Source: Thiorhodococcus minor (GTDB lineage Bacteria > Pseudomonadota > Gammaproteobacteria > Chromatiales > Chromatiaceae). From it: a stretch of DNA of 41,390 bases. The first letter of the stretch is position 1; every line of letters begins with the position of its first letter. A program made the position numbers and the translations under genes. Where the stretch lies: contig NZ_JAAIJQ010000051.1 of the NCBI RefSeq assembly GCF_010820565.1, positions 1 through 41,390 on the forward strand. The letters run 5' to 3'. Under the pieces are notes generated by a model. That model did no database searches. It was not told the origin of the DNA and saw only the letters and a list, made by a program, of their open reading frames with translations. Positions 33,728 through 41,390 of the stretch are shown piece by piece.

Positions 33728-34903
33728 ATGACCCAGCCATCGGCCTTATCCCTCGGCGGCGAGCGCTTCAGCGCGCTCTATCACATCCGGTCGTCAGCGG
33801 CCGAGCTGGAGGCGCGCGCTCGCGATATCTGTGTCGAGCAGACCGTGGAGTTCCCTGAAGCCCTGATCACCAGCACGGCGATTCGCGATCAGATCATCGG
33901 CCAGATCGAATCGGTCGAGGAGATCGGCCCGGAGCGATTCGCCGTTCGGATCAGCTATCCCATCGAGGCCGCCGGTCGTGAGCTCACTCAGCTGATCAAC
34001 GTCCTCTTCGGCAACATCAGCATCAAGCCGGGCATTCGCCTGATGCGCCTCGATCTGCCCGAGTCCCTGGGGCAGGAATACCCCGGACCAAGGTTTGGCC
34101 AGCAAGGACTTCGGACCCTGCTCGGCGTCCAGGATCGCCCCTTGCTCTGCACCGCCCTCAAGCCCATGGGACTCTCGCCGGCCGAGCTGGCCGAGCTGGC
34201 CTACCGGCTTGCGCTCGGCGGCATCGATCTCATCAAGGACGATCACGGTCTTACCGACCAAGGCTTCTGTCCCTTCGAGGAGCGCGTCCGGCGCTGTGCC
34301 GATGCCGTGGCCCGCGCCAATGCGCAGACAGGTCGGCACTGTCTCTATCTGCCGAACGTCTCCGCACCAGCCGGCGAGATCGATTCCCGTGCCCACTTCG
34401 CCAAGGACGCCGGCGCCGGTGGCTATCTCTTCTGTCCCGGGCTGTGCGGCCTTGATGCCATGCGCCGCCTTGCCGACGACGACGGCCTCGGTCTACCGAT
34501 CCTCGCTCACCCGGCCTTTCAAGGGAGCTATTGCCTCAGCGCGGACTCAGGGGCCGCGCACGGCGTTCTCTACGGGCAGCTCAATCGGTTGGGCGGCGCG
34601 GACGCGACCATCTTTCCGAACTGGGGTGGGCGCTTCTCCTACACCGAGGACGAGTGCCTGGACATCGTTGACGGTGCGACGCGAGAGATGGGGCGTATCG
34701 CGCCCATCTTTCCCGTGCCGGCTGGTGGCATGCGCTTGGAGCGTGTCTCCGAGATGATCGACTTCTACGGGCCCGAGGTGATCTTGCTGATCGGCGGAGA
34801 CCTTCACGCTCAGGGAGGTGATCTCGTCGCGAGCTGCCGCCGCTTCGAGACGCTCGCGCGTCAGTCCTCTTCGGCGATCGGCGGCATCCGGTCCATGAAG
34901 TAG
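33728..34903 (+). CDS. RuBisCO-like protein (form IV)
   Basis: The 391-residue protein has the RuBisCO large-subunit fold: an N-terminal alpha/beta domain and a TIM barrel. Key sites: ALKPMGLS with Lys145 (spinach Lys175), GGIDLIKDDHGLTD with Lys170 (Lys201, carbamylated) and Asp172 (Asp203). His173 stands where the metal-binding Glu204 should be, and LAHPAFQGS keeps His294 but has Pro for Arg295. The phosphate-site segments PVPAGGMRLERV and LLIGGDLHAQGGD are kept. These changes exclude carboxylase activity. Known form IV roles are enolase or isomerase steps in methionine salvage (MtnW, DeepYkr type) and decarboxylation in apiose catabolism (OiaC/OiaX). No salvage genes are nearby; the adjacent split transketolase favours a pentose or branched-sugar pathway. 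The last 43 bases overlap the 3' end of the opposite gene. Confidence 0.93.
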   Translation: MTQPSALSLGGERFSALYHIRSSAAELEARARDICVEQTVEFPEALITSTAIRDQIIGQIESVEEIGPERFAVRISYPIEAAGRELTQLINVLFGNISIKPGIRLMRLDLPESLGQEYPGPRFGQQGLRTLLGVQDRPLLCTALKPMGLSPAELAELAYRLALGGIDLIKDDHGLTDQGFCPFEERVRRCADAVARANAQTGRHCLYLPNVSAPAGEIDSRAHFAKDAGAGGYLFCPGLCGLDAMRRLADDDGLGLPILAHPAFQGSYCLSADSGAAHGVLYGQLNRLGGADATIFPNWGGRFSYTEDECLDIVDGATREMGRIAPIFPVPAGGMRLERVSEMIDFYGPEVILLIGGDLHAQGGDLVASCRRFETLARQSSSAIGGIRSMK

Positions 34904-35538
34904 AGCATGACGACCAAGACGACACTGGATGCGGCCATGAGGTGCGGCCCGAACAGCCAGAAGACGAGCGGAACCGCCAGGTAGTAGGCACGCATCCCCG
35001 TGCTGTAGAAGGACCCGGCGCGGTTCAGATGGGCGGCTACCTTCTCTGGGCTGACCGCGGAGGGGCGCAGCTTCGGCGGCAGGCTGACCTGAAATCCGAC
35101 ATGGTTGTAGAGCCTCACGGACATGGCGAAGCTGAAGAAGGCGATCAGCAGGTCGGCGAGCAAGACGATCAGCTTCAGCTCCCAGAGCCCCGGATGCCGC
35201 GAGCCGAAGAGATTCAGGGCATGCCAGTTGTGCGCGATCTCGTCCGCCTGGCCGGTCAGACTGAGCACGCCCATGCTGAGAATCACGGAGGTCGAGGCGA
35301 AGAAGGTGGCGGCCATGGTCGAGTTGCGGAGCGTCTGCACGCCGAGGATCGCGTGACTGGGATCGGCCATGATGTTCTGCACCCAGCTCCGCCTGGCCTT
35401 GCGATTGACGCTCTGCACGGTGAAGTTGGGATTCTGGCGAACGCGGATCGCCAGGAAGAGGTGGTAGGCGACCAGGATGGAAACGCCGATCCCGAGCCAG
35501 ATGAGGTCACCGCCGTACTCTTGCCACCAGTCTCGCAT
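34861..35538 (-). CDS. DUF599 family inner-membrane protein
   Basis: The 225-residue protein has four hydrophobic segments (LIWLGIGVSILVAYHLFLAI, FFASTSVILSMGVLSLTG, LKLIVLLADLLIAFFSFAMSVRLYNH, YYLAVPLVFWLFGPHLMAASSVVLVVMLYFM). It also has the family motif RRSWVQNIM...ILGVQTLRNSTMAATFFASTS. DUF599 proteins are uncharacterised. Its stop region overlaps that of the RuBisCO-like gene by 43 bp on the opposite strand. It follows mutM by 21 nt and is probably co-transcribed with it. Confidence 0.88.
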   Translation of the reverse strand: MRDWWQEYGGDLIWLGIGVSILVAYHLFLAIRVRQNPNFTVQSVNRKARRSWVQNIMADPSHAILGVQTLRNSTMAATFFASTSVILSMGVLSLTGQADEIAHNWHALNLFGSRHPGLWELKLIVLLADLLIAFFSFAMSVRLYNHVGFQVSLPPKLRPSAVSPEKVAAHLNRAGSFYSTGMRAYYLAVPLVFWLFGPHLMAASSVVLVVMLYFMDRMPPIAEED

Positions 35539-35559
35539 CAGGTCGCCTCTCCGAGCTTC

Positions 35560-36387
35560 TCAGTGCTGGCAGCGCGGGCAATAGAAGCTCGAGCGCTGCC
35601 CGATCCTTCGCTGGCGGATCGGCTCGCCGCATTGCTTGCAGGCCTCTCCCTCCCGTCCGTAAACCCGCAGCGACTGGGCGAAATAGCCGGGCTGACCGTC
35701 CTCCTGGACGAAGTCCCGCAGCGTCGTGCCACCCTGGGTGATGGAGTCGGCGAGCACGCGCCGGATGGTCCCGGCAAGCCGGCGGTAGCGCTCGCGGCCG
35801 ACCCGGCCACAGAGTCGCGCCGGATGGATCCCGGCCAGGAAGAGCGATTCGTTGGCATAGATGTTCCCCACTCCCACCACCACAGAGGCGTCCATGATGA
35901 AGGACTTGATCGCGACGCGCCTTCCCCGGCTCGCGCCGTAGAGGTAGTCGCCATCGAATCGCTCGCCAAGCGGCTCGGGCCCGAGGTGGCTCAGCAAGGG
36001 ATGTTGCCGCTCGGCGATCTCGGGCGGCTCCGGGGTCCACAGGAAGATCCCGAATCTGCGTGGGTCGTGGAATCTCAGACAGCGCTGGTCGGTCAAGACC
36101 AGGTCCAGATGATCGTGACGGCGTGGCGGGCTGGACGTCGGCACCACGCGCAGGCTTCCCGACATCCCGAGATGGACGATCAGCGTGCCTCGCTCCAGCC
36201 CGATCAGGATGTACTTGCTGCGTCGCGACAGCGCCCGGATCCGCTGACCCTCGACGAGATCCGCCGTCTCCGGGGCGATCGGCACGCGCAGTCGGGGCTC
36301 GCGCACCTGGAGTCTCTGAACACGCTCGCCCTCGAGATGGGGCCGGATCCCTCGCAGGGTGGTCTCGACCTCAGGCAGCTCCGGCAT
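35560..36387 (-). CDS. mutM: Formamidopyrimidine-DNA glycosylase
   Basis: MutM removes 8-oxoguanine and ring-opened purines and cuts the abasic site. The 275-residue protein starts [13 protein letters not shown], with catalytic Pro2 and Glu3. It has the conserved Lys in [35 protein letters not shown] (helix-two-turn-helix), and the C-terminal zinc finger [25 protein letters not shown] with four cysteines. Confidence 0.98.
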   Translation of the reverse strand: MPELPEVETTLRGIRPHLEGERVQRLQVREPRLRVPIAPETADLVEGQRIRALSRRSKYILIGLERGTLIVHLGMSGSLRVVPTSSPPRRHDHLDLVLTDQRCLRFHDPRRFGIFLWTPEPPEIAERQHPLLSHLGPEPLGERFDGDYLYGASRGRRVAIKSFIMDASVVVGVGNIYANESLFLAGIHPARLCGRVGRERYRRLAGTIRRVLADSITQGGTTLRDFVQEDGQPGYFAQSLRVYGREGEACKQCGEPIRQRRIGQRSSFYCPRCQH

Positions 36388-36395
36388 CGACTGGA

Positions 36396-37556
36396 CTAGA
36401 AAGCGCCTGCGGGCGCTTGAGTCTCTCCGGCCGACGGATCCGGGGCGAAGGGATCGACGCCGAATCCGTAGGGATTCGCGCTCTCGCTCTGCGGCAAGCC
36501 GCGTGGCTGGCGAGGCACCTCGGGAGAGACCGGGATCTCCCTGCCATCCGGCGTGAGCTTGAACACTGGAGGCTCGCTCAGTGGGGCATTCCCTGGAAGG
36601 ATCCGCTCCGGATCGTCCCCGAATGGCTGGTAGGGCACCCGCTCGGTTGGCACGGGTCCGAAGGGGTCGGCCACGATCTCATCGGCTGACGGCTGGGGCA
36701 TGGGCTCGGCGATGGGTGTCTGCTCGGCCGGCGTGGCGACGGGCGTGGCCGCCGGCATTGGCTGCGGCGCGGCAGGCTCGGGCGGCGTCGGATCGACCGC
36801 GCTCGGATCCAGATCGAGCTCCGGCGGGTCCGTCAGTACATAGAGCAGCCGTTGGTCCCTGCGCGCCCAACGGCGCCGATCTCCTGAGACGACGAATCGC
36901 AGCGTCGAGCCGTCGCCCATCTTGAGCGCGACCGGCACGCCGCTCGGTGTTTCCGCCAAGGGCTCGACGCGCTCCGCGACTAGGGCGTTGAGCGCCGTGA
37001 CGCTGTCTGTCGTCAATGCTACCCCGTCGAGTCGACCGAAGACCGGGTTGAAGTCGCGGGGTAGGAGCCTGGTCGAGACGTAGTCGATCGGCGGTGCGAT
37101 CAGAAGATGATAGAACCGATCCGTGATGAGATGGACGAGTCCGTCCGAGGCGACGTAGCGCGACTGACCGACCGGATCGATGCCGCCGATGGCGATTTCC
37201 ACGGAGTCGAGCTTGAGCTCGAGCCTGGGCGGCGCGAGCTTGAGCTCATCGAGCGCTGCGGCCGTTTCCGGAAAGCTGCGGATCACCTGTGTGTCGAGGA
37301 TCTCGAGCAGCTTGGCGACCTGCCCATCCTCGGCGTCGACCTGCATCGGCGCTTCCATCTTCCATCCCAGGAGGTCCTGAGTGAGGACGATGGTCGGCTC
37401 ACCTTCGCGCGCGATCCGCGCCTGATACAGATCCTCGGCCGCGAGGTCGGTCAATTTGGAGACGGATCGCCCGGCGTTGATCTCGCTGCGCATCAGCATG
37501 GCGAGCACGGCCAGGGTGACCAATAGGACCAGGTTGATCAGCCAACGCTGTTTCAC
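36396..37556 (-). CDS. DUF4340-domain membrane-anchored protein of the Gld-type ABC cluster
   Basis: The 386-residue protein has one N-terminal membrane anchor ([17 protein letters not shown]) and the DUF4340 region ([29 protein letters not shown], then [20 protein letters not shown]). A Pro-rich C terminus ([18 protein letters not shown] and onward) is probably disordered and extracytoplasmic. DUF4340 proteins commonly end operons for Gld-like ABC systems, as here. The GTG at 37556 has GGAGG 5 nt before it and overlaps the preceding stop (GTGA). Function is unknown. Confidence 0.88.
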   Translation of the reverse strand: MKQRWLINLVLLVTLAVLAMLMRSEINAGRSVSKLTDLAAEDLYQARIAREGEPTIVLTQDLLGWKMEAPMQVDAEDGQVAKLLEILDTQVIRSFPETAAALDELKLAPPRLELKLDSVEIAIGGIDPVGQSRYVASDGLVHLITDRFYHLLIAPPIDYVSTRLLPRDFNPVFGRLDGVALTTDSVTALNALVAERVEPLAETPSGVPVALKMGDGSTLRFVVSGDRRRWARRDQRLLYVLTDPPELDLDPSAVDPTPPEPAAPQPMPAATPVATPAEQTPIAEPMPQPSADEIVADPFGPVPTERVPYQPFGDDPERILPGNAPLSEPPVFKLTPDGREIPVSPEVPRQPRGLPQSESANPYGFGVDPFAPDPSAGETQAPAGAF

Positions 37557-38926
37557 TGCTCCCTCCAACGATACCAGCGCACCAGGAGCCCGCCGACCAG
37601 GAAGACGGCCGGGAGGATCATGAGGCTCCAGACGCCGACCAGGGTCCGGCGGGTCCTGGTCATCTCCAGTGCCTCCACGGCGCCAGGCTCGGGCGGAAGC
37701 TCCACCAGGTCCTCGTCCGAGCTCAGCCAGCGCAGGAGCTGGATCCCGAGCACCGTGTTGCCATAGCTGCCGATCTGAGCATTGCTCAGGAAGTCGCCGT
37801 CGCCGGCCACCACCACCCGCTGCACCCGATCGGTCTCCGGCAGGGCTCGTGTCAACGCCAGGACCACGGGCAAGGGGCCCGCCAGCTCGCCGACGATCTC
37901 GTCCCGATCGATCTTGCCGACAACTGTGCCTGTCTCGTTCCAGCTCTTATCGCCTGTCGCCAAGAAGGTGGCGAGGCTCCAGCTCGGCGCGATCGTCGGA
38001 TCGAAGGCCAATGCGCCAGGCAGGAGCGCCGGCTTCGAGAGCCCCTCCGTCAGGGCATGGCTCGGGTAGTCCGAGATTACGGCAATCGCCGGTGTGGCTG
38101 CGCCAAAACGCGCCGCCGCGGCGTCCACGACTACGCCCGGCAGAGGCTGGATTCCCATCAGCTCGGCGAGCGGCTCCAAGCCATTCGGCTCACCAGGATC
38201 CATGAGCCAAAGCAGATTTCCGCCGCGATCCAGAAAGCGCATCAGCGCCTCGACCTCGCCCTCGAAGAGCGGGAGCTGGGGATTGCTCAGGATCACCAGC
38301 CGAGTGTTGTCCGGCACGTCCGGGATACGCGCGAGGTCGAGCGGACGCGCCAGGAAGCCCTGGTCCCTGAGCGCATTGCCAAGTCGCCCCAGGTCCGCTC
38401 CCTGCTGGCCCTCGATCGCGCGCTCCCCATGGCCCTCGATGACGGCGACCCAGGGGCTTCGGGTCTCCGTGAGTCGCAGGATCGCGGCGGAGATGGACCG
38501 CTCGCCGATCTCCTTCAAGGTTTCGCGCCGGCCACGATATTCGAGCAGGATCTGACCCAATAGAGAGACATCGGCGTCGCGCGCCTGCTCTGGGAAGAGC
38601 TGCGGATCGCGATAGAGGATCTCCAGATCCGGAAGTGCTTGTGTATAGCGCGCCAAGAGTCGCCCGATCGCCTTGGCCAAGGGCGCCTGCGGATCGGCGA
38701 AGACGGTGACCCGCAAGGGTGCCTCCAGCCGCTCCACGATCTCTAGGCTCTGCGGCGAGAGCGTATTGGCGGCCGCTCGGGTCCAGTCCCAATAGCGGTC
38801 GTGGCGTGCAGTCAGCCAGCCGGATGTGACGACCACGGCCAGCAGCAGCAGTGCGAAGAGCGCATCGACCAGCGGTCGCTCCAACCGATGCAGCTGATCC
38901 CGAAGCTGATCCAAGAATTCCTTCAT
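37553..38926 (-). CDS. GldG-like auxiliary protein of an ABC transport system
   Basis: The 457-residue protein has an N-terminal membrane segment (ALFALLLLAVVVTSGWL), a large extracytoplasmic region of the ABC_transp_aux type (LRVTVFADPQAPLAKAIGRLLARY, then VAVIEGHGERAIEG and LVILSNPQLPLFEGEVEALMRFLDRGGNLLWLMDPG) and a C-terminal membrane helix (VWSLMILPAVFLVGGLLVRWYRW) with a basic tail. The GldG domain is known from Bacteroidetes gliding genes but is widespread elsewhere. The ATG at 38926 overlaps the permease stop (ATGA). Confidence 0.9.
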   Translation of the reverse strand: MKEFLDQLRDQLHRLERPLVDALFALLLLAVVVTSGWLTARHDRYWDWTRAAANTLSPQSLEIVERLEAPLRVTVFADPQAPLAKAIGRLLARYTQALPDLEILYRDPQLFPEQARDADVSLLGQILLEYRGRRETLKEIGERSISAAILRLTETRSPWVAVIEGHGERAIEGQQGADLGRLGNALRDQGFLARPLDLARIPDVPDNTRLVILSNPQLPLFEGEVEALMRFLDRGGNLLWLMDPGEPNGLEPLAELMGIQPLPGVVVDAAAARFGAATPAIAVISDYPSHALTEGLSKPALLPGALAFDPTIAPSWSLATFLATGDKSWNETGTVVGKIDRDEIVGELAGPLPVVLALTRALPETDRVQRVVVAGDGDFLSNAQIGSYGNTVLGIQLLRWLSSDEDLVELPPEPGAVEALEMTRTRRTLVGVWSLMILPAVFLVGGLLVRWYRWREQ

Positions 38927-39663
38927 TGCAGGCGGCGGTTGCTGAGGCGTCGATGCGTCAGGGCGAGGAAGAAGAGCGTGAAGATTAAGAAGTAGCTGAG
39001 ATCGCTGAGACGCACCATGCCCATGAGCAGCCAGAAGAGGTGCTCGTTCCAGGAGAGCCAGCCGAACAGCGACAGGTCTTGAGTCGCAAGCGTCGCGTCC
39101 GCCCGCCCGATGATGGAGAAGAGCAGCAAGAGTCCGAAGGCGGCCAGCACCGCCGCGCCAGGCTGGGACGTCAGGCTGGATGCGTAGAGTCCGATGGCGC
39201 AGAACATCATGGCCGCGAGCCAAAGCCCGAGCGTCGCCGCGGCGAGCTGGCCGAAGTCGAGAGGGGTGACACCGCTGAGGATAAGCACGTTCGCGGTGGG
39301 AAGCAGACAGAGTGGCGTGATGAGCACCGCAAGCCCGAGCATCTTGCCGATCACCACCTGTCCGAGCCGGACCGGCGCAGCGGCGATGAGATCGAAGCTG
39401 CCGTCCCGCAGCTCGCCACTCAGCATACGCATCGCCAGCAGGGGCGCCGCCAGCATGGCGACGATGGCGGCGAAGGCGAAGAGGTTCATGGTCAGCTCTT
39501 GCGTCAGCGCGGCCATCCGCTCATCGGCGCCGAGCCCGGTGAAGTCTTCGATAACCTGAAGAAAGATCCAGGCCAGCACGATCTGCCCCACGCCCAGGAG
39601 CACCCAGAGCAGGGGCGTGACGACCCCGGCCCTTACCTCGCGTCCGGCGATGGCCGCGATCAT
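38923..39663 (-). CDS. ABC-2 type transporter permease (GldF-like)
   Basis: The 246-residue protein has six hydrophobic segments (PLLWVLLGVGQIVLAWIFLQVI, FAFAAIVAMLAAPLLAMRML, IGKMLGLAVLITPLCLLPTANVLIL, AATLGLWLAAMMFCAIGLYAS, AVLAAFGLLLLFSIIG, LSYFLIFTLFFLALTHRRL) and the signature LSGELRDGSFDLIAAAPVRLGQVVIGK of ABC-2 permeases. It pairs with the ATPase just upstream (start overlaps its stop by 4 nt). Substrate unknown. Confidence 0.93.
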   Translation of the reverse strand: MIAAIAGREVRAGVVTPLLWVLLGVGQIVLAWIFLQVIEDFTGLGADERMAALTQELTMNLFAFAAIVAMLAAPLLAMRMLSGELRDGSFDLIAAAPVRLGQVVIGKMLGLAVLITPLCLLPTANVLILSGVTPLDFGQLAAATLGLWLAAMMFCAIGLYASSLTSQPGAAVLAAFGLLLLFSIIGRADATLATQDLSLFGWLSWNEHLFWLLMGMVRLSDLSYFLIFTLFFLALTHRRLSNRRLQ

Positions 39664-40577
39664 GTCGTCTCCTCCACGCCGATGAGGTCGAAGAAGACCC
39701 GCTCGAGGTCGCTGCGCTCGGGGACCAGCTCCAAGAGGTCGAGCCCGTCTTCCACAATGGCGCGGGCCAAATCCGCCGAGCCGGCCTCTTCGAAGAGATC
39801 GATCTGGAAGCCCTCGGCGCCGATCGCGACGGCCCCGGCCACGGGTGGCAGATCTGCGAGCCGCTCGGCATTGGCCTGACCGCCGAGCTTGACCCGCCAG
39901 ACATTGCCCGGCTGGTTGTCGGCCAGGTCGGCGTCGAGCTGAACCCTTCCCTCGTGCAGGATCACCACGCGGTCGCAGACCGCCTGGACCTCGGGCAGCA
40001 GGTGGCTGGAAAGGATGATGCCGCAGTTCTCCGCCAGCTCGCGGATGAGTCCGCGCAGCTCGCGCATCTGGAAGGGGTCGAGGCCCTCGGTAGGCTCGTC
40101 CAGGATGAGGACGCGCGGCTTATGTAGGATGGCTTGCGCGATGCCCAGACGCTGCCGGTATCCCTTCGACAGCTTGGCGATCAGACGCCCTCCACTGTTC
40201 GACAATCCGCAGCGATCTTTCGCGGCGAAAACGGCCTCGTCGATCTCGCGTTTGGGAGTCCGTCGCAAGCGTGCGCAATAGGTCAGATATTCGTCGACGC
40301 GCAGCTCCGGATGAACCGGTGGCCGCTCGGGCAGATAGCCGAGGGCGGCCTTGGCGCGAATCGGATCCCTCGCGAGATCCATGCCTTCGATCTCGATGCG
40401 GCCCGTCGTCGGCGCCAAAAGGCCACTCAAGAGTCGCAGACAGGTCGTCTTGCCCGCGCCATTGGGTCCGAGCAGACCCAGGACCTCTCCCTTTTGGAGG
40501 CACAGATTCACGTCGGACAGCACCAGCTGGCGTCCGAACCTTCGGCTGAGATCTGTCACGCGAACGAGTGTGTCCAT
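39660..40577 (-). CDS. ABC transporter ATP-binding protein (GldA-like)
   Basis: The 305-residue protein carries Walker A GPNGAGKTTCLRLLSG, the signature LSKGYRQRLGIAQ, Walker B VLILDEPTEGLDP and the switch His in SSHLLPEVQAVCDRV. A C-terminal extension of about 80 residues is typical of ABC-2 ATPases. It energises the permease of the following gene. It heads the four-gene cluster, each gene overlapping the next by 4 nt. Confidence 0.95.
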   Translation of the reverse strand: MDTLVRVTDLSRRFGRQLVLSDVNLCLQKGEVLGLLGPNGAGKTTCLRLLSGLLAPTTGRIEIEGMDLARDPIRAKAALGYLPERPPVHPELRVDEYLTYCARLRRTPKREIDEAVFAAKDRCGLSNSGGRLIAKLSKGYRQRLGIAQAILHKPRVLILDEPTEGLDPFQMRELRGLIRELAENCGIILSSHLLPEVQAVCDRVVILHEGRVQLDADLADNQPGNVWRVKLGGQANAERLADLPPVAGAVAIGAEGFQIDLFEEAGSADLARAIVEDGLDLLELVPERSDLERVFFDLIGVEETT

Positions 40578-40733
40578 GGAGGCGGGAAGATAACCCCTCT
40601 CGATCCTCTTGCCAAACGCCTTCTCGGGAATGCTCTAGCGGGTGCTGTCCACCGATCGGGGGGCACCTTCGGGCGCTGCCGGCCGGGCGTCGCTCCGATG
40701 ACGCCACGGCCGCGCGCTCAGGTGCGTGTCGGT

Positions 40734-41111
40734 CTATTTCTCCTTGGCCGCTTCAGGTGCCTTGGGTGCGGGTGCCGCGGTCTGTGGGATGTAGAGGCTC
40801 GGCCAGCCAAGCCCGTAATGCGAACCGCCCCAGTAGAGAGGGTGGCCCCAATGGCGATAGCGGTGCCAGAGATAGGGCCGCCGCCACAGCCAGGGCCTGT
40901 GGTGCAAGTAGCCAGGACCGCCCCAGTAGCCTGGATAGCCGCCCCAATAGCCGGGGCCCCACCAGCCAGGACCGCCCCAGCCACCCCAGCCGCCACCAAA
41001 GCCGAAGCTGAACCCACCGCCGAAGAAGCCGAAGAAGGCCTGTGACTGCATCGGGATGGCCAGTAGCAGCGTCGCGAGGAACGCGGATGCGAAGACATGT
41101 GACCGTTTCAT
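40734..41111 (-). CDS. Sulfur-globule-protein-like secreted Gly/aromatic-rich protein
   Basis: The 125-residue precursor has a signal peptide (MKRSHVFASAFLATLLLAIPMQSQA) followed by a mature part very rich in Gly, Trp, Tyr, Pro and Phe (FFGFFGGGFSFGF, then WWGPGYWGGYPGYWGG), with a His/Arg/Trp-rich middle and a short Ala/Pro/Lys tail. This is the composition of sulfur globule envelope proteins (SgpA/B/C) of Chromatiaceae, which coat intracellular sulfur stored in the periplasm. Identity to a specific Sgp cannot be judged by eye. A strong ribosome-binding site (GGAGG, 6-nt spacer) precedes the ATG. The leader holds a perfect dyad GGGACC-AG-GGTCCC (41155-41168). Confidence 0.7.
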   Translation of the reverse strand: MKRSHVFASAFLATLLLAIPMQSQAFFGFFGGGFSFGFGGGWGGWGGPGWWGPGYWGGYPGYWGGPGYLHHRPWLWRRPYLWHRYRHWGHPLYWGGSHYGLGWPSLYIPQTAAPAPKAPEAAKEK

Positions 41112-41390
41112 TGCACACCTCCTCCGGGACCTACACTGAATCCCACGGGAGTATGGGACCAGGGTCCCTTGCTTTTAGTTTAGTAAATAAACAAAGACTG
41201 ATTTGCCTTGGTCACATTGAAATTTCCGACGGCAACGATGAGCTGCGAAGGGCATGAAGCCCGCTAAGTCGCCCAACGATCCGACTTGCGGTTCGAGCCT
41301 TGATCATCAGTTGGTTGCGCCAGGCAAAGCCTGGAAGGAGAGGAAGATAGCGGACGGATAAGCGAATCGGAAACTCCTTGTTGCGGCCCA
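41112..41390. other. Upstream region of the sulfur-globule-like gene (right edge)
   Basis: Holds an AT-rich segment (about 41170-41200) that could contain the promoter on the minus strand, and the dyad at 41155-41168. No gene or RNA is recognised to the window end. Confidence 0.4.

Noticed and set aside
41281-41320. A T-arm-like GGTTCGAGCC suggesting a tRNA
   Set aside because: No matching acceptor stem, D arm or anticodon arm can be built around it.

Overview
This is a GC-rich chromosomal window from a gammaproteobacterium, most likely a purple sulfur bacterium (Chromatiaceae-like). The evidence is the full gammaproteobacterial origin block (gyrB-recF-dnaN-dnaA, then rpmH-rnpA-yidD-yidC-mnmE), a GyrB of about 800 residues, a secreted Gly/Trp/Tyr-rich protein that looks like a sulfur globule protein at the right edge, an ArsR-type regulator with the cysteine spacing of persulfide sensors next to a rhodanese, and a RuBisCO-like protein. 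Genus cannot be decided from sequence alone.

Layout. 1-4.9 kb: end of an outer-membrane porin, envC, an ArsR regulator, rhodanese, secB, gpsA, trmL. 4.9-6.2 kb: a 74-residue conserved-looking small protein with its own promoter and terminator, a 165-bp MITE-like hairpin element, and an unrecognised gene. 6.2-11.6 kb: nitrogen control block ntrC-ntrB-(DUF4124 protein)-glnA, all leftward, with a sigma-54 promoter and paired NtrC-like sites upstream of glnA. 11.6-17.5 kb: a CDF metal transporter, then rightward glyQ-glyS-gmhB-plsC-like; glyS carries an in-frame TAA near its start. 17.5-18.0 kb: a gene-free stretch with nested inverted repeats whose ends resemble the first MITE-like element. 18.0-28.8 kb: the replication origin region. 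gyrB, recF, dnaN and dnaA run left, rpmH to mnmE run right, so genes on both sides point away from the origin. DnaA boxes plus an AT-rich stretch lie between dnaA and dnaN, and two parS-like sites lie inside recF.

28.8-34.9 kb: a nicotinamide salvage pair (NAMPT-type nadV and bifunctional nadM-Nudix) runs left, divergent from a three-gene unit of split transketolase (two half-genes) plus a form IV RuBisCO-like protein. This unit is the most likely uncharacterised pathway in the window: it has no sugar kinase, transporter or isomerase beside it, and the RuBisCO-like protein keeps the carbamylation lysine but has His where RuBisCO has a metal-binding Glu. 34.9-40.6 kb: a DUF599 membrane protein, mutM, and a Gld-type ABC system (ATPase, permease, GldG-like, DUF4340) whose genes overlap by 4 bp each. 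40.7-41.4 kb: the sulfur-globule-like gene and its leader.

Gene ends facing each other tend to be separated by strong hairpins without clear T tracts, or by the repeat elements. Non-ATG starts are common (TTG in gpsA and glyQ; GTG in gmhB, recF, the CDF gene and DUF4340; apparently CTG in rnpA).
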